Part shown: one piece after another, positions 36,805 to 45,599 of the stretch | How the letters are laid out: every line of letters starts with the position of its first letter | Numbering within the stretch: the first letter of the stretch is position 1 | Source of the DNA: Prolixibacteraceae bacterium | GTDB taxonomy: Bacteria > Bacteroidota > Bacteroidia > Bacteroidales > Prolixibacteraceae | Direction: 5' to 3' | Length of the DNA: 64,000 bases | Assembly: GCA_019856515.1 (NCBI GenBank) | Contig: CP082230.1 | Location: forward strand, 1,426,001 to 1,490,000 | Made by a program: the position numbers and the translations under genes | Notes under the pieces: generated by a model | Seen by the model: only the letters and a program-made list of their open reading frames with translations | Told to the model about the DNA's origin: nothing | Databases searched by the model: none

Positions 36805-36920
36805 AGGTTGCCGGAAAAACGCAACAGTAGGATCTCGCCTCCTACCCTCTAGAGTGGAGTGTCATTTAAGTGTTAAGGGCGCTTTAGGACGGTGCTTTCG
36901 AGTACTGTCCCACACTCCCC
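36805..36920 (+). ncRNA. candidate structured RNA or leader upstream of the winged-helix-like gene
   Basis: Four stems can be drawn in the 196-bp gap: GTTGC/GCAAC (36807-36825), GTAGGA/TCCTAC (36827-36845), GGAGTGT/ACACTCC (36856-36918) enclosing GGACGGTGCT-TTCG-AGTACTGTCC (36887-36910). The last is a 10-bp stem with two G-U pairs and a UUCG tetraloop. The region is richer in G+C than its surroundings and ends about 65 bp before the ATG at 36984. It could be a cis-regulatory leader or an independent small RNA. Confidence 0.5.
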
Positions 36921-36983
36921 ATTGGATCGCCATCGACGCACACCGAGTGGAGAAGACAAAAGACAAAATTTCAAATATAACAT

Positions 36984-37724
36984 ATGACAAATTTCAAAAC
37001 CATATCCATCGCATTGATAGAGTACGCCTATCGGAAAAACATCCTTCAGGCCCTTCAGCTCTACTACCTGATGAAGCCCCAGAAGCAGATACGGTTAGAC
37101 ACTCCTACCTATCAATACTGCATGAAGACCCTTCAGGTATCTTACAGCACCCTACAGCGTCGATTCAACGAACTGACCAAACTAGGCTTCATCAAACGTC
37201 ATCGCTCCGAGTATCTAACCTTTATCGTCCAGGATGAAAAACACATACTGCCTCCGTACGAAATCTATCTCAAAGGACAACTACACTGGCGTCCCCACTA
37301 TAAGATTACGGAGTTTAAGATCATTACGATCACCGCCTTACTGTTTCATATCTCCATCCTCAGAGAGATAGGATATGTAAACAAAGGCCAATGTTCCAAT
37401 CTAAGAAAGCAGATCATGACACATTGCAAGGTACACCCCAACTATGGGCGTATTTTTGTCACTCGACATTTTCGTATCCCGTCCAACTACTATGCCAAAG
37501 CGTTGCACGTATCGCTGATGCAATACTACCGCTACCGCAAAAAGGCATACGAGATGACCCTTTTGGGAATTAAATTTCATGACCTCAAAGTCAATATTCC
37601 CTCACAGCGGCTTCCTAACGTACGACTCCACTATAAAGAGGCGCCGTATATAGCGACTAAAAATGACGGTTCCTATCTAAGAGAAACCACTTCTATTCAC
37701 TTTAATCTATTTATCTCACCATGA
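36984..37724 (+). CDS. winged-helix-like protein of unknown function
   Basis: This is a 246-aa basic protein. Residues about 35-70 (TPTYQYCMKTLQVSYSTLQR, RFNELTKLGFIKRHRSEY) look like a winged helix-turn-helix, as in phage or plasmid replication-initiation and antirepressor proteins. The C-terminal half is rich in Arg, Lys and Tyr (YYRYRKKAYEMTLLGIKFHD). I do not recognise a named family. It overlaps the amidase gene by 4 bp (ATGA), so they are cotranscribed. Confidence 0.55.
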   Translation: MTNFKTISIALIEYAYRKNILQALQLYYLMKPQKQIRLDTPTYQYCMKTLQVSYSTLQRRFNELTKLGFIKRHRSEYLTFIVQDEKHILPPYEIYLKGQLHWRPHYKITEFKIITITALLFHISILREIGYVNKGQCSNLRKQIMTHCKVHPNYGRIFVTRHFRIPSNYYAKALHVSLMQYYRYRKKAYEMTLLGIKFHDLKVNIPSQRLPNVRLHYKEAPYIATKNDGSYLRETTSIHFNLFISP

Positions 37725-38113
37725 GGAAAATACACAAGATTATCCTTCACTGCTCCGACAGTGATATTCACGATCATGACAACATCCAAACAGTACGTCA
37801 ATGGCACCTCAACCGAGGGTGGAAAGATATCGGCTACCACTACTTCATCACCAAAGATGGAAGAGTTCGATGGGGTCGCAATCCTGCATCATTTGGAGCC
37901 CACTGTGCAGGACACAACCGCGACTCTATCGGCATCTGTCTCAGTGGTCGCCGTAAATTCACCCCCGATCAGTTCTGTAGTCTACGCATGTTACTGATCC
38001 AGTTGATGAAAGAGTTTGACATACCCAAAACAGCAATCTTTGGTCACAACCATTTCAACAAAAAGAAGAGCTGTCCCAATTTCGATGTCCAAGAGATCAT
38101 CAACACCCTTTAA
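37721..38113 (+). CDS. N-acetylmuramoyl-L-alanine amidase (Amidase_2 / phage-lysozyme type)
   Basis: This 130-aa protein is a minimal Amidase_2 domain that cleaves the lactyl amide linking the stem peptide to muramic acid. Candidate zinc ligands are His10 (IILHCSDS), His109 or His111 (FGHNHF) and Cys118 (KKKSCPNFD), with Lys116 in the place of the catalytic lysine. GYHYFITKDGRVRWGRNP and HNRDSIGICLSG are typical of the T7-lysozyme/PGRP fold. There is no signal peptide, as in phage endolysins, which would need a holin. A small membrane protein gene lies 560 bp downstream. Confidence 0.9.
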   Translation: MRKIHKIILHCSDSDIHDHDNIQTVRQWHLNRGWKDIGYHYFITKDGRVRWGRNPASFGAHCAGHNRDSIGICLSGRRKFTPDQFCSLRMLLIQLMKEFDIPKTAIFGHNHFNKKKSCPNFDVQEIINTL

Positions 38114-38164
38114 TACCATTCACCCATATGCAAGGAGCTCGTCTCCTTGCATCTAAAAACATCA

Positions 38165-38645
38165 TACCATGTCACAACCCCTTCACCTCAACCCTTCGTG
38201 TCTTTGCGCCTTAGCGGTTCCCTTATCCCTGCACTTCATCCCACTGGAAACGCAGCGCTCCGCTCGGCATCATGCCACAACCAAAATCCGTGGAGATCCG
38301 TGGTTAAATTCCATGCACCTCAACCCTTCGTGCCTTTGCGTCTTAGCGGTTTCCTTATTCATGTACTTCATCCACTGGGAACGCAGCGCTCCGCTCGGCA
38401 TCATGCGTCAACCAAAATCCGTGGAAATCCGTCTAATCCGTGGCTAAATTCCATGCACCTCAACCCTTCGTGCCTTTGCGTCTTAGCGGTTCTTTTAAAA
38501 TCCGAGGCTATATGTTACTTTACATCAAACACAATAAAATCCGTGAGAATCCGTCTAATCCGTCTAATCCGTGGCTAAATTCCTTGCGCCTCAACCCTTC
38601 GTGCCTTTGCGCCTTAGCGGTTCTTTTAAAATCCGAGGCTATATG
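38165..38645 (+). repeat. repeat block D (9-nt periodic units, plus orientation)
   Basis: Repeated CTTCGTGTC/TTTGCGCCT/TAGCGGTTC, AACGCAGCGCTCCGCTCGG and AATCCGTCT/AATCCGTGG modules lie between the amidase gene and the small membrane protein gene. Long frames through it reuse the same peptide strings as block A and are not genes. Confidence 0.88.
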
Positions 38646-38673
38646 TTTACATCAACCCCAAAAAAACAATATC

Positions 38674-38961
38674 ATGAAAAACATCAAACACATCACCCGT
38701 ACAGCACGTCATCTTACCGACCGTATCATCAAGAACACGGCCACGGCCGACAAGCAAGATGCACGCAACCGTAACGACCAAGCCAGTCAATCCCCAACCA
38801 CAGGATTCCTCGATCGCAACATCCATGAGCTCGTCATTCTGATCATTCTCTTCACCTGTCTCTTTGGTCACAAGCTCGACCTTCCAACCCCCACCCTCAA
38901 CAAATTCACCGAATATCTCGCCTACGTCATGTGCTTCCTCTTCGGGCGCCACCGCAAATAA
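38674..38961 (+). CDS. small single-span membrane protein (holin-like candidate)
   Basis: The ATG at 38674, just outside the repeat block, gives 95 aa. The basic N-terminus (MKNIKHITRTARHLTDRIIK) and polar linker are followed by a hydrophobic helix at about residues 51-65 (HELVILIILFTCLFGHKLDL) and a second weak one (YLAYVMCFLFG) before a basic tail (RHRK). Size, layout and position after an amidase suggest a holin-type or spanin-type role, but there is no family match. Confidence 0.5.
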   Translation: MKNIKHITRTARHLTDRIIKNTATADKQDARNRNDQASQSPTTGFLDRNIHELVILIILFTCLFGHKLDLPTPTLNKFTEYLAYVMCFLFGRHRK

Positions 38962-38978
38962 CCATCATCACCACTTCA

Positions 38979-39500
38979 TAGAGGCGCGATCCCCGCGCCT
39001 CTATGCTTCCTACCTTTACGCCTTCGCAGTGCTTTTTAAAAATCCGTGAAAATCCGTCTAATCCGTGGCTATAATTCCCTTGCGCTTCAACCATTCGTGT
39101 CTTTGCGCCTTAGCGGTTTCCTTATTCCTGTACTTCATCCCACTGGGAACGCAGCGCTCCGCTCGGCATCATGCGTCAACCAAAATCCGTCTAATCCGTC
39201 CAATCCGTGGCCATATTTTTCTTCGTGTCTTCGTGGTGATTTTTAAAAATCCGTTCCCGACAATTTCAACCAAGCCCCGAACGGGGTGACCGAATACAGC
39301 CCAACGGTGAAATGAATATGTTGCGAGGTAGCGCTGCATAAGAATGAGCCTTGGGTACAACACACCACCCATCATCAAAGGCTGAAGGCCTGACCCATCT
39401 CAGACATAACGCATCCAATACGACCAAGTTTGTGCCAATTTATTGGCACGAGAGGGATACCTCGTACAGGCGTGATGATCGCGCCTCCTTCCTTCTTATC
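38979..39500 (+). repeat. repeat block E (plus orientation) with palindromes
   Basis: Begins with TAGAGGCGCG-atccc-CGCGCCTCTA (38979-39003), a perfect 10-bp dyad. AATCCGTCT/AATCCGTGG and CTTCGTGTC modules follow, then a hairpin element (39269-39395) and a TTTGTGCCAAT/ATTGGCAC dyad near 39430. The order from the hairpin element onward parallels block A from 11043. Confidence 0.87.
39269..39395 (+). repeat. 130-bp hairpin element, copy 3
   Basis: Subtype of copies 1 and 2. The stem is closed by CCCAACGG and CCTTGGG (39300-39355), and the inner arm has TTGCGAGGTAGCGC. Confidence 0.85.
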
Positions 39501-39567
39501 TTTGCGATTCTTTTAATTCCATGACTACACTACATTCACACCACCAAAATTGTGTCAATAATGAAAG

Positions 39568-39765
39568 ATGCAACAACAAATAATTGACATCAATAAAAAA
39601 CTTAGAAAAGTACTTCATAACTTAGAAGGGAATCCAATCTCAAACAAAACTCAGGAAATAATTTCGGCATATTCATGTATTAGTCATGAGTTTTACAGTC
39701 AAAAAAATTTAAGTCTGACAGACAATCAAAATTTTAAATTTACGTATCCTAGTACACAACTATAA
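39568..39765 (+). CDS. small ORF of unknown function before hsdR
   Basis: A 65-codon frame with no recognisable domain (MQQQIIDINKKLRKVLHNLE...). It is AT-rich like the following restriction genes rather than like the repeat block before it. It might be a small gene of the defence island, but there is no direct support. Confidence 0.3.
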   Translation: MQQQIIDINKKLRKVLHNLEGNPISNKTQEIISAYSCISHEFYSQKNLSLTDNQNFKFTYPSTQL

Positions 39766-39894
39766 TTTTCTCGATCCCCTCTAGATTACACTCAATAAAG
39801 TGGTATTTTATATTCGTTATTTTAAATACTACCAATCTTATTAACTATTTTTATACCCACGATAGAGTAGTAATTGGAAATTTAGACGTGCCAG

Positions 39895-42294
39895 ATGAAT
39901 CAAATAGATAAAAGAAAGCTTTCAGAAGCTGATATTCGCTCCAAATTCATAACACCTGCAATTGAAAATGCAGGGTGGGACATTATGACCCAAATTCGTG
40001 AAGAAGAACACTTCACTGATGGTCGAATAATTGTCCAAGGAAATATGTCAACAAGAGGAGCTAGCAAGTTTGCAGACTATATATTATATTATAAACCCAA
40101 TATCCCAATTGCAATTATTGAAGCAAAAGATAATAAACATGCGATAGGGGCCGGTATGCAACAAGCATTAGAATACGCTGACATTCGTCAAGTTCCTTTT
40201 GTATTTTCCTCAAATGGCGATGCTTTTATTTTTCACGATAAAACATCTAATTCTATACGTGAGTACGAAATATCATTAGACGAGTTTCCTTCACCAGATT
40301 CTCTTTGGAAAAAATATCTCAAATATAAAAACATTGAAACCAAAGATGCTCAGAAAGTCATAGAACAGCCCTTTTTTAACGACGATTCAGGCATGTCTCC
40401 TCGATATTATCAACAAAATGCCATAAATAGAACAATTGAAGCAATGGCGAAAGATCAGAAAAGGATTCTCCTCGTTATGGCTACAGGTACAGGTAAAACT
40501 TATACTGCTTTTCAAATTGCTCATCGTCTCAAGAAAGCAAATAAAGTGAACAGAATACTTTTTCTTGCTGATAGAAATATTTTGCTTTCACAAACAAAAA
40601 ATGGAGATTTCTCTTCTTTCGACGATTCTATTATGCATATCATTAAAAATAAACAAATAGACAAGTCATACGAGATTTACTTTGCTCTGTATCAAGGACT
40701 AGTGGGCAATGAAGATCAAGAAGACGCTTATCTGAATTTCTCTCCTTCTTTTTTTGACCTCGTTATCATAGATGAGTGTCATCGAGGCAGTGCTTCTGAA
40801 GCTTCTGCTTGGAGAGTGATACTAGACTACTTCTCTTCTGCAATTCATATAGGCCTGACTGCAACTCCAAAAGAAACTATTGATGTTTCAAATATGAGTT
40901 ATTTTGGGGAACCAGTATACACTTATTCTCTCAAACAAGGTATCGAAGATGGATTTTTAGCACCTTATAAAGTTGTCCGTATCGATACAAATATTGATAA
41001 TGGATGGCGCCCAACCCAAGGCATGGTTGATAAATATGACAATCAAATTACCGATAGAATATACAACCTTAAAGATTACGATAGATCTCTTATTATCGAT
41101 GAAAGAACGCAACTCGTTGCTCAAAAGGTTACTGAATACTTAACTCGTACAGATCGATTTGCAAAAACAATTATTTTTTGTGTTGATATCGATCATGCTG
41201 CAAGAATGCGACAGGCTCTCATTAATTGTAACATTGACATGCTATCTCAACACAATAACTATGTTGTGAAAATTACTGGTGACGATGATTTTGGAAAAAA
41301 TCAACTTGATAATTTTATTGATATTGAAGAGCCTTGTCCAGTTATTGCAACTACATCAAAGTTGTTAACTACTGGTGTGGATACTAAAATGGTCAAAGTG
41401 ATCGTTCTAGATGTGCCTATTGGATCCATGACTGAATTCAAGCAAATTATTGGTAGAGGTACTCGTATTAGAGAGTCTGATAATAAAACATTTTTTACAA
41501 TTTTAGATTTCCGTAGAAATACTGATAAATTTGCAGATCCCTCCTTCGATGGGACTCCTGTGCAAGTTTACATTCCAACAAACAATGATTCTCCGGTACC
41601 TCCTTCTAATGATGAAAGTGGGGAGATTGATCCTGAGCTATCAAATAATAGTAATAACCAGAAGCCTTCTAACGATTCTTTAAACGTAAGTGATTCAGGG
41701 AGTAACTATTCCAGTTCGTCTATGGATGACCCAAAAAGATTCTACATTAACAATATTGAAGTATCCGTAACAAGAGAACAGGTACAATACTTAAGCCCTA
41801 GTGGTAAACTTATTATCGAATCTCTTAAAGACTATACTCGTAAAAATGTAAACAAAAACTTTGACTCAATTGAAATATTTAGACATCAATGGAACCTGTC
41901 AAAAAATAAAAAAGAGCTTATTACGAAACTTACTGAACAGGGGATACTTTTCGAAGCGTTAAAAGAGCAAATTGGTCGAGATCTCGATCCTTTTGATCTT
42001 ATTTGTCATGTTGCTTTCGATCAACCAATACTTACTAGAAAAGAAAGAGCAAAGAAAGTGTTGGAGGATTCTTATTTCCATAAATATTCCGAAAAAGCCC
42101 AAAATATTCTTAGTCTTATACTTGACAAGTATATAGAGGAAGGAGTCGAAGTGATTGAAGATCGTGAAATACTCACAATAAACCCATTAAACACAATTGG
42201 TTCTCCTGTCGAGATTGTACGCGAATTTGGTTCTGCTTCAGAATACGACCATGCGATTCAACAACTTGAAATGAGAATATATCAGCCTGCCTAA
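39895..42294 (+). CDS. hsdR: type I restriction endonuclease subunit R (EcoEI-like)
   Basis: This is a 799-aa protein. The N-terminal nuclease domain has Asp61 (FADYILYY) and Glu76-x-Lys78 (IAIIEAKDNK), a PD-(D/E)xK site. The SF2 translocase follows, with Walker A ATGTGKT (196-202), DECH (293-296), GLTATPKE and the helicase C motif FKQIIGRGTRIRES. The Ser/Asn-rich linker at about 560-610 leads to an EcoEI_R_C-like C-terminal domain. With HsdM and HsdS it would translocate and cut unmodified DNA. It is separated from hsdM by a terminator-like hairpin and a new promoter, so the methylase can be expressed separately. Confidence 0.95.
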   Translation: MNQIDKRKLSEADIRSKFITPAIENAGWDIMTQIREEEHFTDGRIIVQGNMSTRGASKFADYILYYKPNIPIAIIEAKDNKHAIGAGMQQALEYADIRQVPFVFSSNGDAFIFHDKTSNSIREYEISLDEFPSPDSLWKKYLKYKNIETKDAQKVIEQPFFNDDSGMSPRYYQQNAINRTIEAMAKDQKRILLVMATGTGKTYTAFQIAHRLKKANKVNRILFLADRNILLSQTKNGDFSSFDDSIMHIIKNKQIDKSYEIYFALYQGLVGNEDQEDAYLNFSPSFFDLVIIDECHRGSASEASAWRVILDYFSSAIHIGLTATPKETIDVSNMSYFGEPVYTYSLKQGIEDGFLAPYKVVRIDTNIDNGWRPTQGMVDKYDNQITDRIYNLKDYDRSLIIDERTQLVAQKVTEYLTRTDRFAKTIIFCVDIDHAARMRQALINCNIDMLSQHNNYVVKITGDDDFGKNQLDNFIDIEEPCPVIATTSKLLTTGVDTKMVKVIVLDVPIGSMTEFKQIIGRGTRIRESDNKTFFTILDFRRNTDKFADPSFDGTPVQVYIPTNNDSPVPPSNDESGEIDPELSNNSNNQKPSNDSLNVSDSGSNYSSSSMDDPKRFYINNIEVSVTREQVQYLSPSGKLIIESLKDYTRKNVNKNFDSIEIFRHQWNLSKNKKELITKLTEQGILFEALKEQIGRDLDPFDLICHVAFDQPILTRKERAKKVLEDSYFHKYSEKAQNILSLILDKYIEEGVEVIEDREILTINPLNTIGSPVEIVREFGSASEYDHAIQQLEMRIYQPA

Positions 42295-42322
42295 AAAGTA
42301 CAATATTATAACTTAATTATAC

Positions 42323-42365
42323 TTAAGCGATCGCTTTTCTTAAGGGGTCGCTTTTCTTATATTTG
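42323..42365 (+). promoter_or_regulatory. terminator-like hairpin of hsdR and -7 element of hsdM
   Basis: AAGCGA...TCGCTTTTCTT forms a stem with a T-rich tail (about 42323-42357). It runs directly into TATATTTG (42358-42365), a perfect TAnnTTTG, 35 bp before the hsdM ATG. Confidence 0.55.
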
Positions 42366-42400
42366 CAACTTCATTTCGTTAAATCTAAAGAATAATATAT

Positions 42401-43831
42401 ATGAGCCAAATTGTTGCTAACATTAAAGCGATTCGTGATATCATGCGCAAAGATACTGGGGTCGATGGGGATGCCCAAAGAATATCTCAAATGGTATGGA
42501 TGTTATTCCTTAAAATTTTTTCTGACAAAGAAGAGGAGTGGGAATTAACAATTTCTGGTTACATATCTCCTATTAAACCTCAATTCAAATGGTCCGCATG
42601 GGCTGCGAATGAAGAAGGTGTTACTGGACAGAAGCTTATGGGTTTCATCAATAACGAACTTTTTCCAGAACTTAAAGAAATTGATACAACTAAATGTGAA
42701 CAGGCTAAAATTGTGAAAGCGGTATTTTCTGACACATACAACTACATGAAAAATGGTACGCTTTTTCGTCAAGTTATTAATGAAATAAACAAAATAAATT
42801 TTGTTTCAAGCAACAGCCATCTCTTCAATGATATATATGAAACAATTCTTAAAGAACTACAATCTGCGGGTTCTTCTGGTGAATACTATACTCCTCGCGC
42901 TGTAACTCAATTCATGGTTGACATTATGAATCCGCAGTTGGGGGATTCTATTCTTGATCCAGCTTGTGGTACTGGTGGTTTCCTTACTTCTTCTATTGAT
43001 CACATATCTAAAAAAATCAACACGCCTTCCGATCGCCAAAATCTTCAGAAATCAATTCTTGGTATCGAGAAAAAACCTCTTCCTACTTTGCTATGTACTA
43101 CAAATCTCATGTTACATGGTTTTGACAAACCTGCTATTCGAAGAGACAACCTACTAAAAAAAGCATATTCTGATTGGACTGCTAAGGATAAAGTCGATAT
43201 TATCCTTACGAACCCTCCTTTTGGTGGAGTAGAGGAGGATGGTACCGAAACGAATTTCCCTCAAAAATTCCGTACTAAAGAAACAGCAGACCTTTTTCTT
43301 GCTCTTATTATTCGTTTATTAAAAGACAAAGGTCGTTGTGCCGTTGTTCTTCCTGACGGATCACTTTTTGGCAAAGGTGTGAAAATTCGTATTAAAGAAG
43401 AGCTTGTACAAAAATGCAATCTACACACCATTGTGCGTCTACCCAAAGGCGTATTTGCACCCTATACAAATATTAGTACGAACATATTATTTTTCGAAAA
43501 AGGGCAACCAACTAAAGATATATGGTATTTTAAACACCCTTATCCTAAAGGGGTTAAAAACTACAACAAATCGAAACCAATCAATATCTCTGAATTCGAC
43601 CTCGAAAAAGAATGGTGGAACAATCGTATTGAAAATGAATATGCTTGGAAAGTTCCTGTCAATAAAATTATCGAACGAAACTATAACCTCGATATTGAAA
43701 ATCCATATAAGGAAGCCGATACTATTAAATCACCTGATCTAATTTTAGAGGAGTTTAATTCATGTGAGAAGGAAATAGATACAATTCAGTCTCAAATTAT
43801 CAATTTTCTTAATCAAGCATTAAATCAATAA
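42401..43831 (+). CDS. hsdM: type I DNA methyltransferase subunit M
   Basis: This 476-aa N6-adenine methylase has the HsdM_N helical domain (MSQIVANIKAIRDIMRKDTG; RISQMVWMLFLKIF) and the SAM-binding motif DPACGTGGF (from residue 186). The catalytic NPPF lies at residue 271 (LTNPPFGGVEED). SSGEYYTPRAVTQFMVDIM is the usual lead-in. It overlaps hsdS by one base (TAATG), so the two are translationally coupled and form the modification enzyme. Confidence 0.96.
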   Translation: MSQIVANIKAIRDIMRKDTGVDGDAQRISQMVWMLFLKIFSDKEEEWELTISGYISPIKPQFKWSAWAANEEGVTGQKLMGFINNELFPELKEIDTTKCEQAKIVKAVFSDTYNYMKNGTLFRQVINEINKINFVSSNSHLFNDIYETILKELQSAGSSGEYYTPRAVTQFMVDIMNPQLGDSILDPACGTGGFLTSSIDHISKKINTPSDRQNLQKSILGIEKKPLPTLLCTTNLMLHGFDKPAIRRDNLLKKAYSDWTAKDKVDIILTNPPFGGVEEDGTETNFPQKFRTKETADLFLALIIRLLKDKGRCAVVLPDGSLFGKGVKIRIKEELVQKCNLHTIVRLPKGVFAPYTNISTNILFFEKGQPTKDIWYFKHPYPKGVKNYNKSKPINISEFDLEKEWWNNRIENEYAWKVPVNKIIERNYNLDIENPYKEADTIKSPDLILEEFNSCEKEIDTIQSQIINFLNQALNQ

Positions 43832-45534
43832 TGAAACACCTTCTCCAACATTTTAAAAATATATCTACATCTCCTCAAAATATTGATAAGATTAAAGATC
43901 TTATATTGACGTTAGCTATCCAAGGAAAACTTACCCAAAACTGGCGTACTCAAAATCCAAACACCCAGTCTGCGGAAACTCTATTTCAAGAAATACAAGA
44001 AGAAAAACTCAGACTCATAAACGAGAAGAAAATAAAGAAAGAGAAAAAGTTTCCTGAAATTACAAAAGAGGAAATACCTTTCGCAATACCTAATTCTTGG
44101 AAATGGACTCGACTTGGGGAAATATCAAATTATGGAACTACAATAAAAGTCGAATCCAAAGATGTTGATAAAGACACTTGGATTCTAGAATTAGAAGATA
44201 TTGAAAAAAAAACTTCTCGATTAATTCAAAAAGTAAAAGTTCATACTAGACATTTTAAAAGCACTAAAAATAGATTTACAAAAAATGATATAATTTATGG
44301 CAAATTACGTCCTTATCTAGACAAAGTTATTGTAGCAAATGAAGATGGAGTTTGTTCTACTGAATTAATACCAATTAAAACTTATGGAAACATTAATCCA
44401 TTTTATTGTAGACTATTTCTTAAATCGTCTTTTTTTATACAATATGCAAATTCATCTACTCATGGAATGAGAATGCCACGATTAGGTACGAGTAAAGCTA
44501 AAGAAGCTATTTGCCCACTTCCTCCACTCGAAGAACAAAAGCAAATCGTAAGCACAGTTGAAAAACTTTTTAATAAACTGGATCAACTGCAAGAAAAAAC
44601 GGTTCAAAGAATCAAACTGAAGGAAGATTTTGTTACTTCTGCTCTAAATGAACTCAATTCATCTAAAACTGTTGAAGTTTGGAAGATGTTGACTCCCCAT
44701 TTTAAAACATTCTTCTCTGAATCTAAAAATGTTAAAGAACTACGTGACACAATCCTTCAACTAGCTATCCAAGGGAAACTTACCCAAAACTGGAGAGCTC
44801 AAAACCCTAACACCCAATCTGCGGAAACTCTATTTCAAGAAATACAAGAAGAAAAACTCAGACTCATAAAAGAGAAGAAAATAAAGAAAGAGAAAAAGTT
44901 TCCTGAAATTACAAAAGAGGAAATACCTTTCGCAATACCTAATTCTTGGAAATGGACTCGACTTGGGGAAATATCAAAGATATATGGGGGAGGGACCCCA
45001 AAAAGTACTGAATTAGATTATTATTCAGTGAACTCTAAAAAAGGTATTCCTTGGATTACTCCTGCAGATCTAGGTCGAATTAAAACTAAATATATATCGC
45101 GTGGAAAGAAAGATATTTCAGAATTAGGATTAGCTAAAAGTTCCGCTCAATTGATGCCTAAAGGAGCAGTTTTATTTTCTAGCCGAGCTCCTATAGGACA
45201 TACTGCAATAGCCCAAAATCCGGTATCAACAAATCAAGGGTTCAAATCAAGTGTTCCTTATATTCTAGAGATGAATCAGTATATTTATTATTATTTAAAT
45301 TCAATCGTTAAAGACGTAAATGAAAAAGCAACAGGAACTACATTTAAAGAAGTTTCAGGTGCAATTGTATCTTGCTTTATTTGCCCACTCCCTCCACTCG
45401 AAGAACAAAAGCAAATCGTAAGCACAGTTGAAAAACTCTTGACATTATGCGATCAACTTGAAGAAAATATAGCTAAATCCAAGACTCTGCACCACCAATG
45501 GAGTAAAAGTATATCAAAACACATTACTATATAA
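43831..45534 (+). CDS. hsdS: type I specificity subunit S with two target-recognition domains
   Basis: This is a 567-aa protein with two full target-recognition domains. Each is preceded by the same conserved block (LAIQGKLTQNW, QNPNTQSAETLFQEIQEEK, then IPFAIPNSWKWTRLGEIS) and followed by ICPLPPLEEQKQIVSTVEKL and a coiled coil. TRD1 spans about residues 105-230 and TRD2 about 390-520. The conserved blocks are almost identical at DNA level (43969-44129 versus 44818-44978), so recombination could swap or delete recognition halves. The TRDs themselves differ clearly, implying a bipartite target with two different halves. Confidence 0.95.
   Translation: MKHLLQHFKNISTSPQNIDKIKDLILTLAIQGKLTQNWRTQNPNTQSAETLFQEIQEEKLRLINEKKIKKEKKFPEITKEEIPFAIPNSWKWTRLGEISNYGTTIKVESKDVDKDTWILELEDIEKKTSRLIQKVKVHTRHFKSTKNRFTKNDIIYGKLRPYLDKVIVANEDGVCSTELIPIKTYGNINPFYCRLFLKSSFFIQYANSSTHGMRMPRLGTSKAKEAICPLPPLEEQKQIVSTVEKLFNKLDQLQEKTVQRIKLKEDFVTSALNELNSSKTVEVWKMLTPHFKTFFSESKNVKELRDTILQLAIQGKLTQNWRAQNPNTQSAETLFQEIQEEKLRLIKEKKIKKEKKFPEITKEEIPFAIPNSWKWTRLGEISKIYGGGTPKSTELDYYSVNSKKGIPWITPADLGRIKTKYISRGKKDISELGLAKSSAQLMPKGAVLFSSRAPIGHTAIAQNPVSTNQGFKSSVPYILEMNQYIYYYLNSIVKDVNEKATGTTFKEVSGAIVSCFICPLPPLEEQKQIVSTVEKLLTLCDQLEENIAKSKTLHHQWSKSISKHITI
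43969..44129 (+). repeat. hsdS internal direct repeat, copy 1
   Basis: 161 bp from TCTGCGGAAAC to GGGGAAATATCAAA. It matches 44818-44978 with a single difference (AAACGAG versus AAAAGAG). Confidence 0.93.
44818..44978 (+). repeat. hsdS internal direct repeat, copy 2
   Basis: Partner of 43969-44129, 849 bp downstream. A second, shorter repeat pair lies at 44510-44568 and 45380-45437 (TTTGCCCACTTCCTCCACTC...), bracketing the end of each TRD. Confidence 0.93.
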
Positions 45535-45543
45535 AACCAACAC

Positions 45544-45579
45544 ACCTATAGGATATCTAATTTAGGATACCCTATAGGT
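45544..45579. promoter_or_regulatory. hairpin between hsdS and the AAA/TOPRIM gene
   Basis: ACCTATAGGATATCT pairs with GGATACCCTATAGGT at 13 of 15 positions. No T tract follows, so this is more like an operator or processing site than a terminator. It ends 20 bp before the next ATG. Confidence 0.5.
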
Positions 45580-45599
45580 ACAACAACACAAACTAAATA

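Noticed and set aside
36805..36920. Retron or group II intron RNA
   Set aside because: No reverse transcriptase gene (no YxDD motif) lies nearby.
38147..38774. Frames of 67-173 codons running through block D
   Set aside because: Repeat-derived except for the last 95 codons, which start at 38674 and are reported as the small membrane protein.
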